Below, one piece after another: positions 24,780-33,316 of a DNA stretch of 64,000 nucleotides. The notes beneath the pieces were generated by a model. That model did no database searches, had not been told where the DNA came from, and saw only the letters and a list, made by a program, of their open reading frames with translations. Numbering within the stretch: the first letter of the stretch is position 1; the number at the start of each line of letters is the position of its first letter. This DNA is from UBA4719 sp038249115 (GTDB lineage: Bacteria; Actinomycetota; Actinomycetes; Actinomycetales; Dermatophilaceae): positions 1 to 64,000 of the forward strand of contig JBBRWQ010000004.1 of assembly GCA_038249115.1 (NCBI GenBank), written 5' to 3'. Made by a program: the position numbers and the translations under genes.

Positions 24780-25205
24780 CGCTTTGTCTTTCCCCAGGTA
24801 CTCGGGGCTGAATCCATCTACCTAGGTCTCATCGTTGTAGTAGGGCCTGTGGATCGTGTGGACAAACCCCGTCGTTGCAGGTGGCGCGGCTCAAGGCCTG
24901 TGGATGAGGAGTGGAAGACAGCCGTGGACAACCCGGGTGTGCTGTGGATGGTCCCGATTCGTCCACAGGTGAGCCCCTGGAAATGGGTCGTTATCCACGG
25001 CGAATTGGCCCCTATCCACCGAGTGTCCACCGAGTGTCCACCGAAATCTCCCCACCAAAATACGGTCATACCGTCACGTATCCACAAACTTGTCCCCAGG
25101 GTGTGCATAACCAGCACTGGCGAGGGTGGCTGAAGGTAGGTGAGGCAACCCAACATACACACCTGTGTATAACCACTGTGGAAAGGGCCACCACAATTTA
25201 CGTAT
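24780..25205. other. oriC: Chromosomal replication origin oriC
   Basis: The 552-bp gap between dnaA and dnaN has many DnaA-box-like sequences on both strands, including TGTGGATCG 24848-24856, TGTGGACAA 24857-24865 (perfect TTGTCCACA complement), TGTGGATGA 24899-24907, CGTGGACAA 24923-24931, TTATCCACG 24991-24999, CTATCCACC 25012-25020, GTATCCACA 25078-25086 and TGTGTATAA 25164-25172. The part near 24760-24845 is less GC-rich than its neighbourhood and could be the unwinding element. Position and box density support oriC. Confidence 0.9.
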
Positions 25206-25220
25206 CGGCCGGGGCGTAGG

Positions 25221-26726
25221 TCAGCGTGACTGGTTGCGGATCCGGTTGGTCAGCTCGGTGACCTGGTTGTAGATCGCGCGGCGCTCGGACATCAGCTTGC
25301 GGATCTTGCGGTCCGCGTGCATGACGGTGGTGTGGTCCCGGCCCCCGAACTGCTGTCCGATCTTGGGCAGGGACAGCTCGGTGAGCTCACGGCATAGATA
25401 CATGGCGATCTGCCTGGCGGTGACCAGCACTCGGGAGCGCGACGCACCACAGAGATCCTCAATGGTCAGACCGAAGTAGACCGCGGTCTGCGCCATGATC
25501 GTCGCGGACGTGATCTGGCTGCCCAGGTCGTACGGGAAGACGTCCTTGAGCACGATCTCGGCCAGATTGAGGTCGACCGGCTGCCGGTTGAGGTTGGCGA
25601 ACGCGGTCACCCGGATGAGCGCACCCTCGAGCTCTCGGATGTTCGTCGAGATCTTGCTGGCGATGAACTCCAACACCTCATCAGGGGTGGTCATCTTCTC
25701 CTGGATCGCCTTCTTGCGAAGGATGGCGATCCTGGTCTCGAGGTCGGGGGGCTGGACGTCGGTGAGCAGACCCCACTCGAAGCGGCTGCGCATTCGCTCC
25801 TCGAAACCGCTCAGCTGCTTTGGGGGCAGATCGGAGGTGATGACGACCTGCTTGTTGGCGTTGTGCAGGGCGTTGAAGGTGTGGAAGAACTCCTCCTGGG
25901 TCTGCACCTTGCCTTGCAGGAACTGGATGTCATCGATAAGCAAGACATCCACGTTCCGATATCTGCTCTGAAAAGCGGAGGACTTGTCGTCACGGATGCT
26001 GTTGATGAAGTCGTTGGTGAACTCCTCGGAGTTCACGTATCGGACTCGCACATTCGGGTACAGGTTGCGCGCGTAGTGGCCGATCGCGTGGAGCAGGTGG
26101 GTCTTGCCCAGCCCCGACTGTCCATAGACGAACAACGGGTTGTAGGCCTTGGCCGGCGCCTCAGCGACCGCAACCGCGGCAGCATGGGCGAAGCGGTTGC
26201 TCGCGCCGATGACGAACGTGTCGAACGTGTACTTGGGGTTGAGCCGGGTCGCCTCAACCTCGTTGGCCTCACGGTCGGCGATCCGGGGACGACCTGAGTG
26301 GTTCGTGGAGCTCGCAGCGTCCGTGCGAGGGGCGGGGAATGTGCTGAAGGGGGAGTCCACGTCGCCCGAGTCGTCGAACTCAAGCTCGGTCAGGCTGGCC
26401 AGATCGGTCGAGGCCTCGATCTCGGCTTCGTTCTCAGCGCGCAGCGAGGGGTCGACGGTGACCGCAAGACGGATCTCCATCCCGAGCTGACTGGCCAGGG
26501 CCGCGATGACCTGCGGACGCACCCGGGTCTCGATGATGTCCTTGGTGAACTCGTCCGGCACGGCCAGCAGCGCTGTCTCCTCCAGTAGCCCCACAAACTT
26601 GGCCTGATGGAGGAACGCACGCTGGGTCGGGGGTAAGCCGTCGGCATCAAGCGTGGTCAGCGTGTTATGCCAGACGTGGCCGAAGTCAACAGGTTGTCCG
26701 GTCACAATCGGTGCGTCACCACTCAT
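25221..26726 (-). CDS. dnaA: Chromosomal replication initiator DnaA
   Basis: A 501-residue initiator that binds DnaA boxes and melts oriC. Domain I (about 1-90) interacts with helicase; a linker rich in Glu/Ser follows (about 95-160). The AAA+ domain begins at NPKYTFDTFVIG with Walker A GQSGLGKTHLLHAIG and Walker B LLIDDIQFL. The C-terminal domain IV has the box-binding signature GGRDHTTVMHA. It is transcribed leftward into oriC and dnaN and divergently from rpmH. Confidence 0.97.
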   Translation of the reverse strand: MSGDAPIVTGQPVDFGHVWHNTLTTLDADGLPPTQRAFLHQAKFVGLLEETALLAVPDEFTKDIIETRVRPQVIAALASQLGMEIRLAVTVDPSLRAENEAEIEASTDLASLTELEFDDSGDVDSPFSTFPAPRTDAASSTNHSGRPRIADREANEVEATRLNPKYTFDTFVIGASNRFAHAAAVAVAEAPAKAYNPLFVYGQSGLGKTHLLHAIGHYARNLYPNVRVRYVNSEEFTNDFINSIRDDKSSAFQSRYRNVDVLLIDDIQFLQGKVQTQEEFFHTFNALHNANKQVVITSDLPPKQLSGFEERMRSRFEWGLLTDVQPPDLETRIAILRKKAIQEKMTTPDEVLEFIASKISTNIRELEGALIRVTAFANLNRQPVDLNLAEIVLKDVFPYDLGSQITSATIMAQTAVYFGLTIEDLCGASRSRVLVTARQIAMYLCRELTELSLPKIGQQFGGRDHTTVMHADRKIRKLMSERRAIYNQVTELTNRIRNQSR

Positions 26727-27000
26727 GTTTTCCTGATCTCGTCGTTCTGGTCGGTGCGGCAGGTGAGCATCGTATGCCCTCCTTCCACACAGTTATCCAC
26801 AGATTGTGGATAACGATGTCGGAAGCCGCGAACGCGGCGCTGTTCGGGACACGGCCTTCACACCAAGCCGGGATAGACGCGAAACTTTTTGCAGATCTTC
26901 AGAAAAACCGATGTCGCTCGGCGTGTCGCCTGACGGGGCCGGCGGCACGGCCCCACCATAGATGGTTTGCCGCGGGCGCGGGCGGCTCGTCCCCGTCAAG
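26727..27000. promoter_or_regulatory. dnaA upstream region with paired DnaA boxes
   Basis: TTATCCACA at 26793-26801 and its exact reverse complement TGTGGATAA at 26805-26813 are separated by 3 bp, 67 bp upstream of the dnaA start. Such pairs usually mediate DnaA autoregulation. No gene lies in this region. Confidence 0.75.
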
Positions 27001-27010
27001 CCTCATCGGT

Positions 27011-27040
27011 TTGACCGTGCCCTATCGCCTCCCGTACCTT
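27011..27040 (+). promoter_or_regulatory. Candidate rpmH-rnpA promoter
   Basis: TTGACC at 27011-27016 and TACCTT at 27035-27040 are separated by 18 bp, fitting a principal-sigma promoter reading toward rpmH. Assigned by pattern only. Confidence 0.35.
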
Positions 27041-27182
27041 GGACGAGGCCTGTGTTGACGGCCGCTCTTGCCTGCCCCGTGGCTGTTGTTGACCCATGCC
27101 TGTGGCGGCAATGCCCTACCTCGTACCCCGCACCACCTTCAGCACAGATCCACGCATGGCTGTGCAGTAACGGAGAAACCTC

Positions 27183-27320
27183 GTGAGCAAGCGCACGTTC
27201 CAGCCGAACAACCGCCGTCGGGCCAAGACCCACGGCTTCCGCCTGCGCATGCGCACCCGCGCCGGGCGCGCCATCCTGGCTGCCCGTCGCCACAAGGGTC
27301 GCTCCGAACTGTCCGCCTGA
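27183..27320 (+). CDS. rpmH: 50S ribosomal protein L34
   Basis: A 45-residue, very basic protein: MSKRTFQPNNRRRAKTHGF and then LRMRTRAGRAILAARRHKGRSELSA, the standard L34 sequence. It starts with GTG after a GGAG ribosome binding site 7 bp upstream. It is divergent from dnaA and followed after 10 bp by rnpA, the conserved order. Confidence 0.97.
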   Translation: MSKRTFQPNNRRRAKTHGFRLRMRTRAGRAILAARRHKGRSELSA

Positions 27321-27330
27321 GGCTCGACGC

Positions 27331-27711
27331 GTGCTGCCAGGGCGTCATCGTCTGCGACGCAGCGCTGATTTCGCCGCAGTTTTTCGAGGAGCACGCGGAG
27401 CAGGCGGATCTCGTTCGGGCAGCCATCTCATGGTGGTGCATGCCAACTCGACCGACGCGCGCGCGGGTCAACCGCCACGGGTCGGTTTTGTCGTATCGAA
27501 GGCGGTGGGCAACGCCGTGGTGCGCAACCGCACCAAGAGGGTCCTGAGAGCACTCCTGAGCGCTCGCGTCGGCCAACTTCCTGATGGTGTCGACGTGGTC
27601 ATCCGCGCGAACGCTGGTCTGCCGGCCACGTCAACGGCAACCGTGGCCGAGCACCTGGACACCTTGCTGGACACAGTCATACGCCGTGTTGTAGCACAGG
27701 AAGGACACTGA
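27331..27711 (+). CDS. rnpA: Ribonuclease P protein component
   Basis: A 126-residue protein subunit of RNase P, which helps the catalytic RNA cut tRNA precursors. The GTG start gives MLPGRHRLRRSADFAAVF. The family RNR motif is seen as VGNAVVRNRTKRVLRALL. It follows rpmH by 10 bp and precedes yidD by 7 bp, so these genes are one operon. Confidence 0.95.
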   Translation: MLPGRHRLRRSADFAAVFRGARGAGGSRSGSHLMVVHANSTDARAGQPPRVGFVVSKAVGNAVVRNRTKRVLRALLSARVGQLPDGVDVVIRANAGLPATSTATVAEHLDTLLDTVIRRVVAQEGH

Positions 27712-27718
27712 AGCCGGC

Positions 27719-28009
27719 ATGCCTTTTCCACCCACACGCCGACTGGTCGCCACCCCTGTGATCTGGCTGATCAAGGCCTACCAGCTGATCTTGTCACCCA
27801 TGCGTCCACCGACCTGTCGGTTCTACCCGTCCTGCTCTGCCTACGCCCTGACCGCCCTTGAGCGTTTCGGACTCCTGCGCGGTACCTGGCTTGCCGTCCG
27901 CCGCCTGCTGCGCTGCCACCCCTGGAACCCCGGCGGTGTGGATCACGTTCCGCATGCGGTCGGTCCTCACGACGCTCCAACCTCCACCCGACCGAGCCAC
28001 CAGACCTGA
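27719..28009 (+). CDS. yidD: Membrane protein insertion efficiency factor YidD
   Basis: A 96-residue YidD. The family core IKAYQLILSPMRPPTCRFYPSCSAYALTAL carries the conserved Cys residues, and RCHPWNPGGVDHVP follows. It is a small membrane-associated protein that aids YidC-dependent insertion. The C-terminal 25 residues are Pro/Thr/His-rich and variable. It is located between rnpA and yidC. Confidence 0.95.
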   Translation: MPFPPTRRLVATPVIWLIKAYQLILSPMRPPTCRFYPSCSAYALTALERFGLLRGTWLAVRRLLRCHPWNPGGVDHVPHAVGPHDAPTSTRPSHQT

Positions 28010-28094
28010 GCACGTCGGCGACCAGCCCTGACATGGCTGGTTCCGTCGCTCCCACGGTGAACGAGCGGTTCACCCACAACAGAGGATTCCGATA

Positions 28095-29120
28095 ATGGAC
28101 ACCGTGCTCGCCCCGCTTGAGTGGGTCGTCGCCTGGCTGATGGTCAACTTCCACACGGTCTTCTCGGCGATCGGCCTGCCAAAAGACTCGGGGATCACCT
28201 GGGGTCTGTCGATCGTGGGCCTGACCGTCGTCATCCGGATCATCCTGATCCCCTTGTTTGTCAAACAGATTCACGCTTCCCGGCGGATGCAGCTGATCCA
28301 GCCAGAGATGCAGAAGATCCAGAAGAAGTACAAGGGCAAGACTGATCCTGAGTCCCGGCAGGCGATGACCCAGGAGACGATGGGTCTGTACAAGCGCACC
28401 GGGACCAACCCGTTCTCATCCTGCCTGCCGATCTTGCTCCAGTCCCCTGTCTTCTTCGCACTCTTCCGCGTGCTCAACAACCTGGCAGCGGTCTCCGAGG
28501 GCAAGAAGCCACCGATTGGTCCGATGACCGCGGAGCTGGCCGCGCAGGCTCAGGTCTCCACGATCTTCGGTGCTCCCCTTTCTTCCCACTTCCTCGGGGC
28601 CACGGACATCAACACCAAGATCGTCACCGTGGTGCTCATCGTCCTGATGTCGGCCACCACGTTCACCACGCAGCGTCAGCTGATGATGAAGAACATGCCT
28701 GCCAACGCGATGGACAACCCGTTCGCCAAGCAGCAGAAGGTCCTGCTTTACCTGATGCCGGTGTTCTTCGCGTTCTCCGGGATCAACTTCCCGATCGGTG
28801 TCCTTCTCTACTGGACGACCACCAACGTGTGGTCCATGGGCCAGCAGTTCTACACCATTCGCCGGATGCCGGCCCCCGGCTCGCTCGCGGAGAAGGCACT
28901 GGAAGCACGGCGGCTCAAGAGCGGCAAAGAGCACAAGAAGTTCTCCATTCCAGGGCTGAGCCATGACGCCGAGACTGAAGACGTCCAGGACAACCCGACC
29001 ACCGAGACCAAACCCAAGTCGGGACAACGTCAACAGCCCAAGCGGAAGAACCGGGCCAAGCCAACGAACCAGGGCGACGGCTCGCCGGGGCCGACGCCGG
29101 ACTCCACACCGCCTGCCTAG
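28095..29120 (+). CDS. yidC: Membrane protein insertase YidC/Oxa1
   Basis: A 341-residue insertase of the short Gram-positive type. Five hydrophobic segments are visible, beginning about residues 8-25 and 34-57 (GITWGLSIVGLTVVIRIILIPLFV). A Lys-rich cytoplasmic hairpin (MQKIQKKYKGKTD) and the NPFSSCLPILLQSPVFFALF block are typical. The last about 60 residues are basic and Pro/Gln-rich (cytoplasmic tail). It integrates membrane proteins with or without SecYEG. The ATG at 28095 follows AGAGGA. Confidence 0.95.
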   Translation: MDTVLAPLEWVVAWLMVNFHTVFSAIGLPKDSGITWGLSIVGLTVVIRIILIPLFVKQIHASRRMQLIQPEMQKIQKKYKGKTDPESRQAMTQETMGLYKRTGTNPFSSCLPILLQSPVFFALFRVLNNLAAVSEGKKPPIGPMTAELAAQAQVSTIFGAPLSSHFLGATDINTKIVTVVLIVLMSATTFTTQRQLMMKNMPANAMDNPFAKQQKVLLYLMPVFFAFSGINFPIGVLLYWTTTNVWSMGQQFYTIRRMPAPGSLAEKALEARRLKSGKEHKKFSIPGLSHDAETEDVQDNPTTETKPKSGQRQQPKRKNRAKPTNQGDGSPGPTPDSTPPA

Positions 29121-29191
29121 AACGGTCCACTGAACACCCCACACTTCGCGGACCGACCGGGTCCGGCATACCGCATGATCAGGAGAAGAGA

Positions 29192-29854
29192 ATGACCGAG
29201 CAGGACGTTTCGACAGCCGTTGAGCAGAACACACCCACTGCCGCAGAGGCCAGCCAGGCCATTGCCGCGGAGACTGTTGCCCCAGACAGCCCGGGAGCGC
29301 AGGCGTCCGCCAAGGACGAGACCCAAGAAAACCAGTCCGACCAGGCCGACCAGGCCGGCGAAGTCGAGATGAAGGGGCATAAGCGGTCATCCGCGCTGGA
29401 GCGTGAAGGTGAGGTCGCGGCAGACTTCCTCGAACAACTCCTGGACATTGCTGACCTGGATGGCGACATCGACGTGGATGTTGACCATGATCGCGCCGCG
29501 GTGGCGATCGTGGACTCGGAGGAGGGCCGCGTCTCACGGCGCCTGGTGGGCCCCGACGGCAAAGTACTGGAGGCACTGCAGGAGCTCACCCGTCTTGCGG
29601 TCCAGGCGGCGACGGGGGAACGGAGCCGGCTCATGCTTGATGTGGCTGGGCATCGGGCCCAGCGGCGCGCAGAGCTGGTGACGATCGCCCTGGAGGCCAT
29701 CGGCAGGGTGAAGGAGACCGGCGAAAATGTGCCGATGGAACCGATGACCGCATTTGAGCGCAAGGTCGTCCATGACACGGTGCTTGCGGCCGGTCTTGGT
29801 TCGGAGTCCGAGGGCGTCGAACCACATCGTCACGTGGTGATCCTGCCCGCGTGA
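29192..29854 (+). CDS. jag: KH-R3H RNA-binding protein (Jag)
   Basis: A 220-residue protein. The first about 65 residues are acidic and low-complexity. A KH domain (about 70-140, EVAADFLEQLLDIADLDGDIDV, then VGPDGKVLEALQELTRLAV) is followed by the R3H domain with RRAELVTIALEAIGRVKETG and EPHRHVVI. It is an RNA-binding protein between yidC and rsmG. An AGGAGA ribosome binding site precedes the ATG. The N-terminal Jag_N domain of Firmicutes is absent, as usual in actinobacteria. Confidence 0.92.
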   Translation: MTEQDVSTAVEQNTPTAAEASQAIAAETVAPDSPGAQASAKDETQENQSDQADQAGEVEMKGHKRSSALEREGEVAADFLEQLLDIADLDGDIDVDVDHDRAAVAIVDSEEGRVSRRLVGPDGKVLEALQELTRLAVQAATGERSRLMLDVAGHRAQRRAELVTIALEAIGRVKETGENVPMEPMTAFERKVVHDTVLAAGLGSESEGVEPHRHVVILPA

Positions 29855-29873
29855 CGCACTGTCCGTGCGGCTG

Positions 29874-29889
29874 TGTTTCACGTGAAACA
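29874..29889. promoter_or_regulatory. parS site upstream of rsmG
   Basis: TGTTTCACGTGAAACA, a perfect 16-bp match to the canonical parS palindrome bound by ParB. It lies between jag and rsmG. Confidence 0.95.
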
Positions 29890-29906
29890 GCGGGCGTGGA
29901 GCTCCT

Positions 29907-30653
29907 GTGAGTGACGTTTCATCCCCTGAGTCCGCGGACTCAGATGATTCGCAGTATGCCGAGCAGCGCACTCCACCGCCTGCGCCTCTGGGAGCCGTGC
30001 AGGTATTCGGGGAGCAGTTGGCTGTGGCTGAGCGCTTTACCGCGATTCTGACCGACACCGGTGTCACCCATGGGTTGATCGGACCGCGGGAGGTTCCCAG
30101 GTTGTGGGAGCGACACGTGCTCAACTGCGCGGTCATCCACTCCGCTGTTGCGGATGGCCAGATGGTGATCGACGTCGGATCGGGGGCAGGGCTGCCCGGC
30201 ATCGCCCTGGCTGTCGCCCGCCCTGATCTCGACATCCACCTGATCGAGCCGATGCTGCGTCGAACCACCTGGCTGTCCAGCACGATCGAAGAGTTGGAGT
30301 TGACGAACGTCACAGTCCATAGGGGGCGTGCCGAAGAGTTCTGGGGGGTCTTGAGCGCGCCCGTCGTGACGGCCAGAGCGGTGGCGAAACTGAGTGAGCT
30401 GGCTGGGTGGTGTCTGCCGTTGCTGTTGCCGGGTGGATCCTTGTTGGCGCTGAAGGGGGCTCGTGCCGCCGAGGAGCTGGAGACCGATCGCGCGTTGCTG
30501 CGGCGGATGGGCGCAGTGGAGGAGCGGATCGAGACGTTCGGCCTTGGCGTCGTTGAACCGGCCACCACGGTGTTGCGGGTGGTCCTGGGTGACCGGCCGA
30601 GCAGGCCTGCCGGAGGAAAGAAGTTCAAGGGCAAGAGCACACGCCGGAGCTGA
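29907..30653 (+). CDS. rsmG: 16S rRNA (guanine-527-N7)-methyltransferase RsmG
   Basis: A 248-residue SAM-dependent methyltransferase (GidB family) that modifies G527 of 16S rRNA. The first about 30 residues are Ser/Asp/Pro-rich. The family pattern GLIGPREVPRLWERHVLNCAV precedes the SAM site VIDVGSGAGLPGIALA. The C terminus is basic. It starts with GTG. It precedes parA by 84 bp, the conserved gid-parA-parB order. Confidence 0.95.
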   Translation: MSDVSSPESADSDDSQYAEQRTPPPAPLGAVQVFGEQLAVAERFTAILTDTGVTHGLIGPREVPRLWERHVLNCAVIHSAVADGQMVIDVGSGAGLPGIALAVARPDLDIHLIEPMLRRTTWLSSTIEELELTNVTVHRGRAEEFWGVLSAPVVTARAVAKLSELAGWCLPLLLPGGSLLALKGARAAEELETDRALLRRMGAVEERIETFGLGVVEPATTVLRVVLGDRPSRPAGGKKFKGKSTRRS

Positions 30654-30737
30654 TCACGGGATGAGTCGGTGCGAGCCGATACGGTATGACCAGTCGGCGG
30701 TGAGCGCGCCGGCTGTGACGAGAGATTGAGGTGGCAC

Positions 30738-32015
30738 GTGGCGACGTCTGGATCGGCTGACATGGGGCTTGGCTGGCCATCAGGAAAACCTGTGGACGAC
30801 ACAGTGCTGTCATCTGGCCTCGGGTGGCCCGCGCGTGACAGTACGCCCCAGCTCGCACCGAACCTCGACCCGACGTCTCCGGCAGGGACGGCAGGGTCAG
30901 CTCCAGCAACTAAGGCAGTAGGGACACCGACAGCAGCATTGGTGGGGACAGCGATGCCAGCAGGGCTCGACAGTCCACGCCAGGCCATTCTTGTTTCACG
31001 TGAAACAGGCAGCTACGAGGGCGTGGAGCACGTGTCGGAACGGGATCAGCTCGTCGCCTCATTGCCAGACCCCGGCTCAGAGACGCCGTTGGCCCGGGAA
31101 GTTGCCATGGACGCCCGGCGCCGCATCGCACTGACCGGCAAGATCTTTCCCAAGCCTGACCACACACGGGTCCTGACGGTGGCCAACCAGAAGGGCGGCG
31201 TGGGCAAGACGACAACAACGGTGAACGTTGCCGCGGCACTCGCCCAGGCCGGCCTGCGGGTGCTGGTAGTCGACATCGACCCGCAAGGCAACGCCAGCAC
31301 GGCGCTCGGAATCGACCATCACGCTGACGTCCCCAGCATCTACGACGTGCTGGTGGACGGTAAGGCGATCGTCGACGTGGTGCAGGAATGTGTGGACGTT
31401 CCCAACCTGTGGTGCGTCCCGGCGACGATTGACCTGGCCGGTGCCGAGATCGAGCTGGTGTCGCTCGTGGCCCGTGAGATGCGGATGCAGCGTGCGCTGA
31501 GTGCCTATCTTGACGGCACAGCAGACCGTGGGGAGGAACGCTTCGACTACGTGCTGATCGACTGTCCGCCAAGCCTGGGGCTGCTGACCGTCAATGCCTT
31601 TGTCGCAGCCGACGAAGTTTTCATTCCGATCCAGTGCGAGTACTACGCACTGGAGGGACTCTCCCAGCTGCTGAAGAACGTCGAGCTGATCAAGAGCCAT
31701 CTCAACCCGGGGTTGCACGTCTCCACCATCCTGCTGACCATGTATGACGCTCGCACCCGGCTGTCGGCCCAGGTTGCTGAAGAAGTGCGGACTCACTTCC
31801 CGGCACACGTGCTCCGCGCGTCAGTGCCTCGGTCGGTGCGGATTTCAGAGGCTCCGAGCCACGGCCAGACGGTGATGACCTATGACCCCTCCAGCAGTGG
31901 GGCGCTGTCCTACCTCGAGGCGGCCGGCGAGCTCGCGGACCGCGGAATCGTTGGCCAAGAAGCCGGCCCCGGCCCGGCCCAGGTTTTGTCAGGCAGCCAC
32001 CCGAACAGTCGTTAG
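30738..32015 (+). CDS. parA: Chromosome partitioning ATPase ParA
   Basis: A 425-residue ParA-type ATPase that positions ParB-parS complexes. A long, low-complexity N-terminal extension of about 140 residues precedes the ATPase core: KGGVGKTTTTVNVAAALA (deviant Walker A), VVDIDPQGNAST and FDYVLIDCPPSLGLL. The extension contains a parS site read as VSRETG and may not be conserved. The GTG at 30738 is chosen for its upstream GAGGTGG; a later GTG at about 31033 (VSERDQL) would give a shorter ParA. Confidence 0.93.
   Translation: MATSGSADMGLGWPSGKPVDDTVLSSGLGWPARDSTPQLAPNLDPTSPAGTAGSAPATKAVGTPTAALVGTAMPAGLDSPRQAILVSRETGSYEGVEHVSERDQLVASLPDPGSETPLAREVAMDARRRIALTGKIFPKPDHTRVLTVANQKGGVGKTTTTVNVAAALAQAGLRVLVVDIDPQGNASTALGIDHHADVPSIYDVLVDGKAIVDVVQECVDVPNLWCVPATIDLAGAEIELVSLVAREMRMQRALSAYLDGTADRGEERFDYVLIDCPPSLGLLTVNAFVAADEVFIPIQCEYYALEGLSQLLKNVELIKSHLNPGLHVSTILLTMYDARTRLSAQVAEEVRTHFPAHVLRASVPRSVRISEAPSHGQTVMTYDPSSSGALSYLEAAGELADRGIVGQEAGPGPAQVLSGSHPNSR
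30992..31007. promoter_or_regulatory. parS site inside parA
   Basis: TGTTTCACGTGAAACA, a perfect 16-bp parS, within the variable N-terminal coding region of parA. Confidence 0.95.
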
Positions 32016-32078
32016 CGTGTGTCCTGCCCGCGCGAGGATCTCGCTCGGGTCGTGTGTGCTTCAGAGAGGTCGATGGCA

Positions 32079-33212
32079 ATGAGTGAAAAGCGTCGTGCAT
32101 TGGGTCGTGGACTCGGAGCCTTGATTCCCACGGCCCCGGCGGGCGATGGCCGCAGCCGGCCGGTGGACGTCTTCTTCAAGGACAACTCTGCTGGCAGGGC
32201 TGGTTCGGTCGCGACCGTTTCACGTGAAACGGCGCTTGGGCTCTCGGGTCGGGACGGCGGCTCGACCGACGGTTCCGGTGAGGGTGAGCCTGGCGTCGGC
32301 AGTGCCCTGGTCGACCCCGCCTCAGCAGATGGCCGTTCCAAGGGGGGCGCGGACCTGGCGCCTGTGCCAGGGGCCCGCTACGCGGAGCTTCCGGTGTTCA
32401 CTATCCGGCCGAACCCGAGGCAGCCACGGCAGGTCTTCGACGACGACGACATGGCCGAGCTGGTCAACTCGATCCGCGAGGTTGGCGTGCTGCAGCCGGT
32501 GGTCGTCCGACCAATTCCGGCCGAAGAGCTGGAAAGAACTGCAGGTCAGGACATTGATGGGGTCGAGCGACCCCTGTTCGAGCTGATCATGGGCGAGCGT
32601 CGTTGGCGCGCATCCCAGGCGGCTGGGCTGGCGTTCATCCCCACGATCATCAAGGACACTGACGACGACGACCTGCTGCGTGATGCCCTCCTGGAGAACC
32701 TGCACCGCAGCCAGCTGAACTCACTGGAAGAAGCGGCCGCCTACCAGCAGCTGCTTGATGACTTCGGCTGCACCCACGACGAGCTGGCGACAAGAATCGG
32801 TCGTTCGCGACCGCAGATCTCGAACACGTTGCGGCTGCTCAAGCTCCCACCTCTGGTGCAGCGCCGTGTTGCTGCAGGTGTCTTGAGTGCCGGGCACGCG
32901 CGCGCTCTGCTCGGACTGGCGGACGGTGCCTCGATGGAACGTCTGGCGCAACGGATCGTGGCCGAAGGGCTCTCAGTTCGTAGCGTCGAGGAGATTGTGA
33001 CACTGGGCGGCGACGATGCTCCGCGAGCTCGCAAGCCCCGCGCCGGAGGCCGCCACCCGCAGCTGGATGACCTTGCCGGTCGGCTGTCCGACCGCTTTGA
33101 CACCCGGGTACGGATCAGTCTTGGTCAGCGGAAGGGCAAGCTGACCGTCGAGTTCGCATCGGTCGAGGACCTCAATCGGATCGTTGACATGCTCGGACTC
33201 GCTCCGGCCTAG
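32079..33212 (+). CDS. parB: Chromosome partitioning protein ParB
   Basis: A 377-residue ParB that binds parS and spreads as a CTP-dependent clamp. It starts MSEKRRALGRGLGALIP, the usual ParA-stimulating N terminus. The CTP-binding domain includes PNPRQPRQVF and MGERRWRASQAAG, followed by the helix-turn-helix region (GRSRPQISNTLRLLKLP) and a C-terminal dimerisation domain. The ATG at 32079 has better spacing to AGAGAGG than the ATG at 32073. A parS variant lies in the linker at about residue 46-51. Confidence 0.95.
   Translation: MSEKRRALGRGLGALIPTAPAGDGRSRPVDVFFKDNSAGRAGSVATVSRETALGLSGRDGGSTDGSGEGEPGVGSALVDPASADGRSKGGADLAPVPGARYAELPVFTIRPNPRQPRQVFDDDDMAELVNSIREVGVLQPVVVRPIPAEELERTAGQDIDGVERPLFELIMGERRWRASQAAGLAFIPTIIKDTDDDDLLRDALLENLHRSQLNSLEEAAAYQQLLDDFGCTHDELATRIGRSRPQISNTLRLLKLPPLVQRRVAAGVLSAGHARALLGLADGASMERLAQRIVAEGLSVRSVEEIVTLGGDDAPRARKPRAGGRHPQLDDLAGRLSDRFDTRVRISLGQRKGKLTVEFASVEDLNRIVDMLGLAPA
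32216..32231. promoter_or_regulatory. parS-type site inside parB
   Basis: CGTTTCACGTGAAACG is a perfect palindrome with the 14-bp core GTTTCACGTGAAAC intact; only the outermost bases differ from canonical parS. Confidence 0.85.
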
Positions 33213-33245
33213 TGACATCGGGCTTACGGGCGCCCCGCCGGACCA

Positions 33246-33272
33246 CTGGCGGTCCCTGTGGGTGGCCGCCAG
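33246..33272. terminator. Candidate terminator between parB and ddl
   Basis: CTGGCGG (33246-33252) and CCGCCAG (33266-33272) form a 7-bp stem between two convergent genes. There is no T-run, so assignment is by position and pairing only. Confidence 0.35.
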
Positions 33273-33316
33273 AAAGCGGCGAGCCGATGGTCTGTGCCCG
33301 CAGTCACGAGTTGGTC

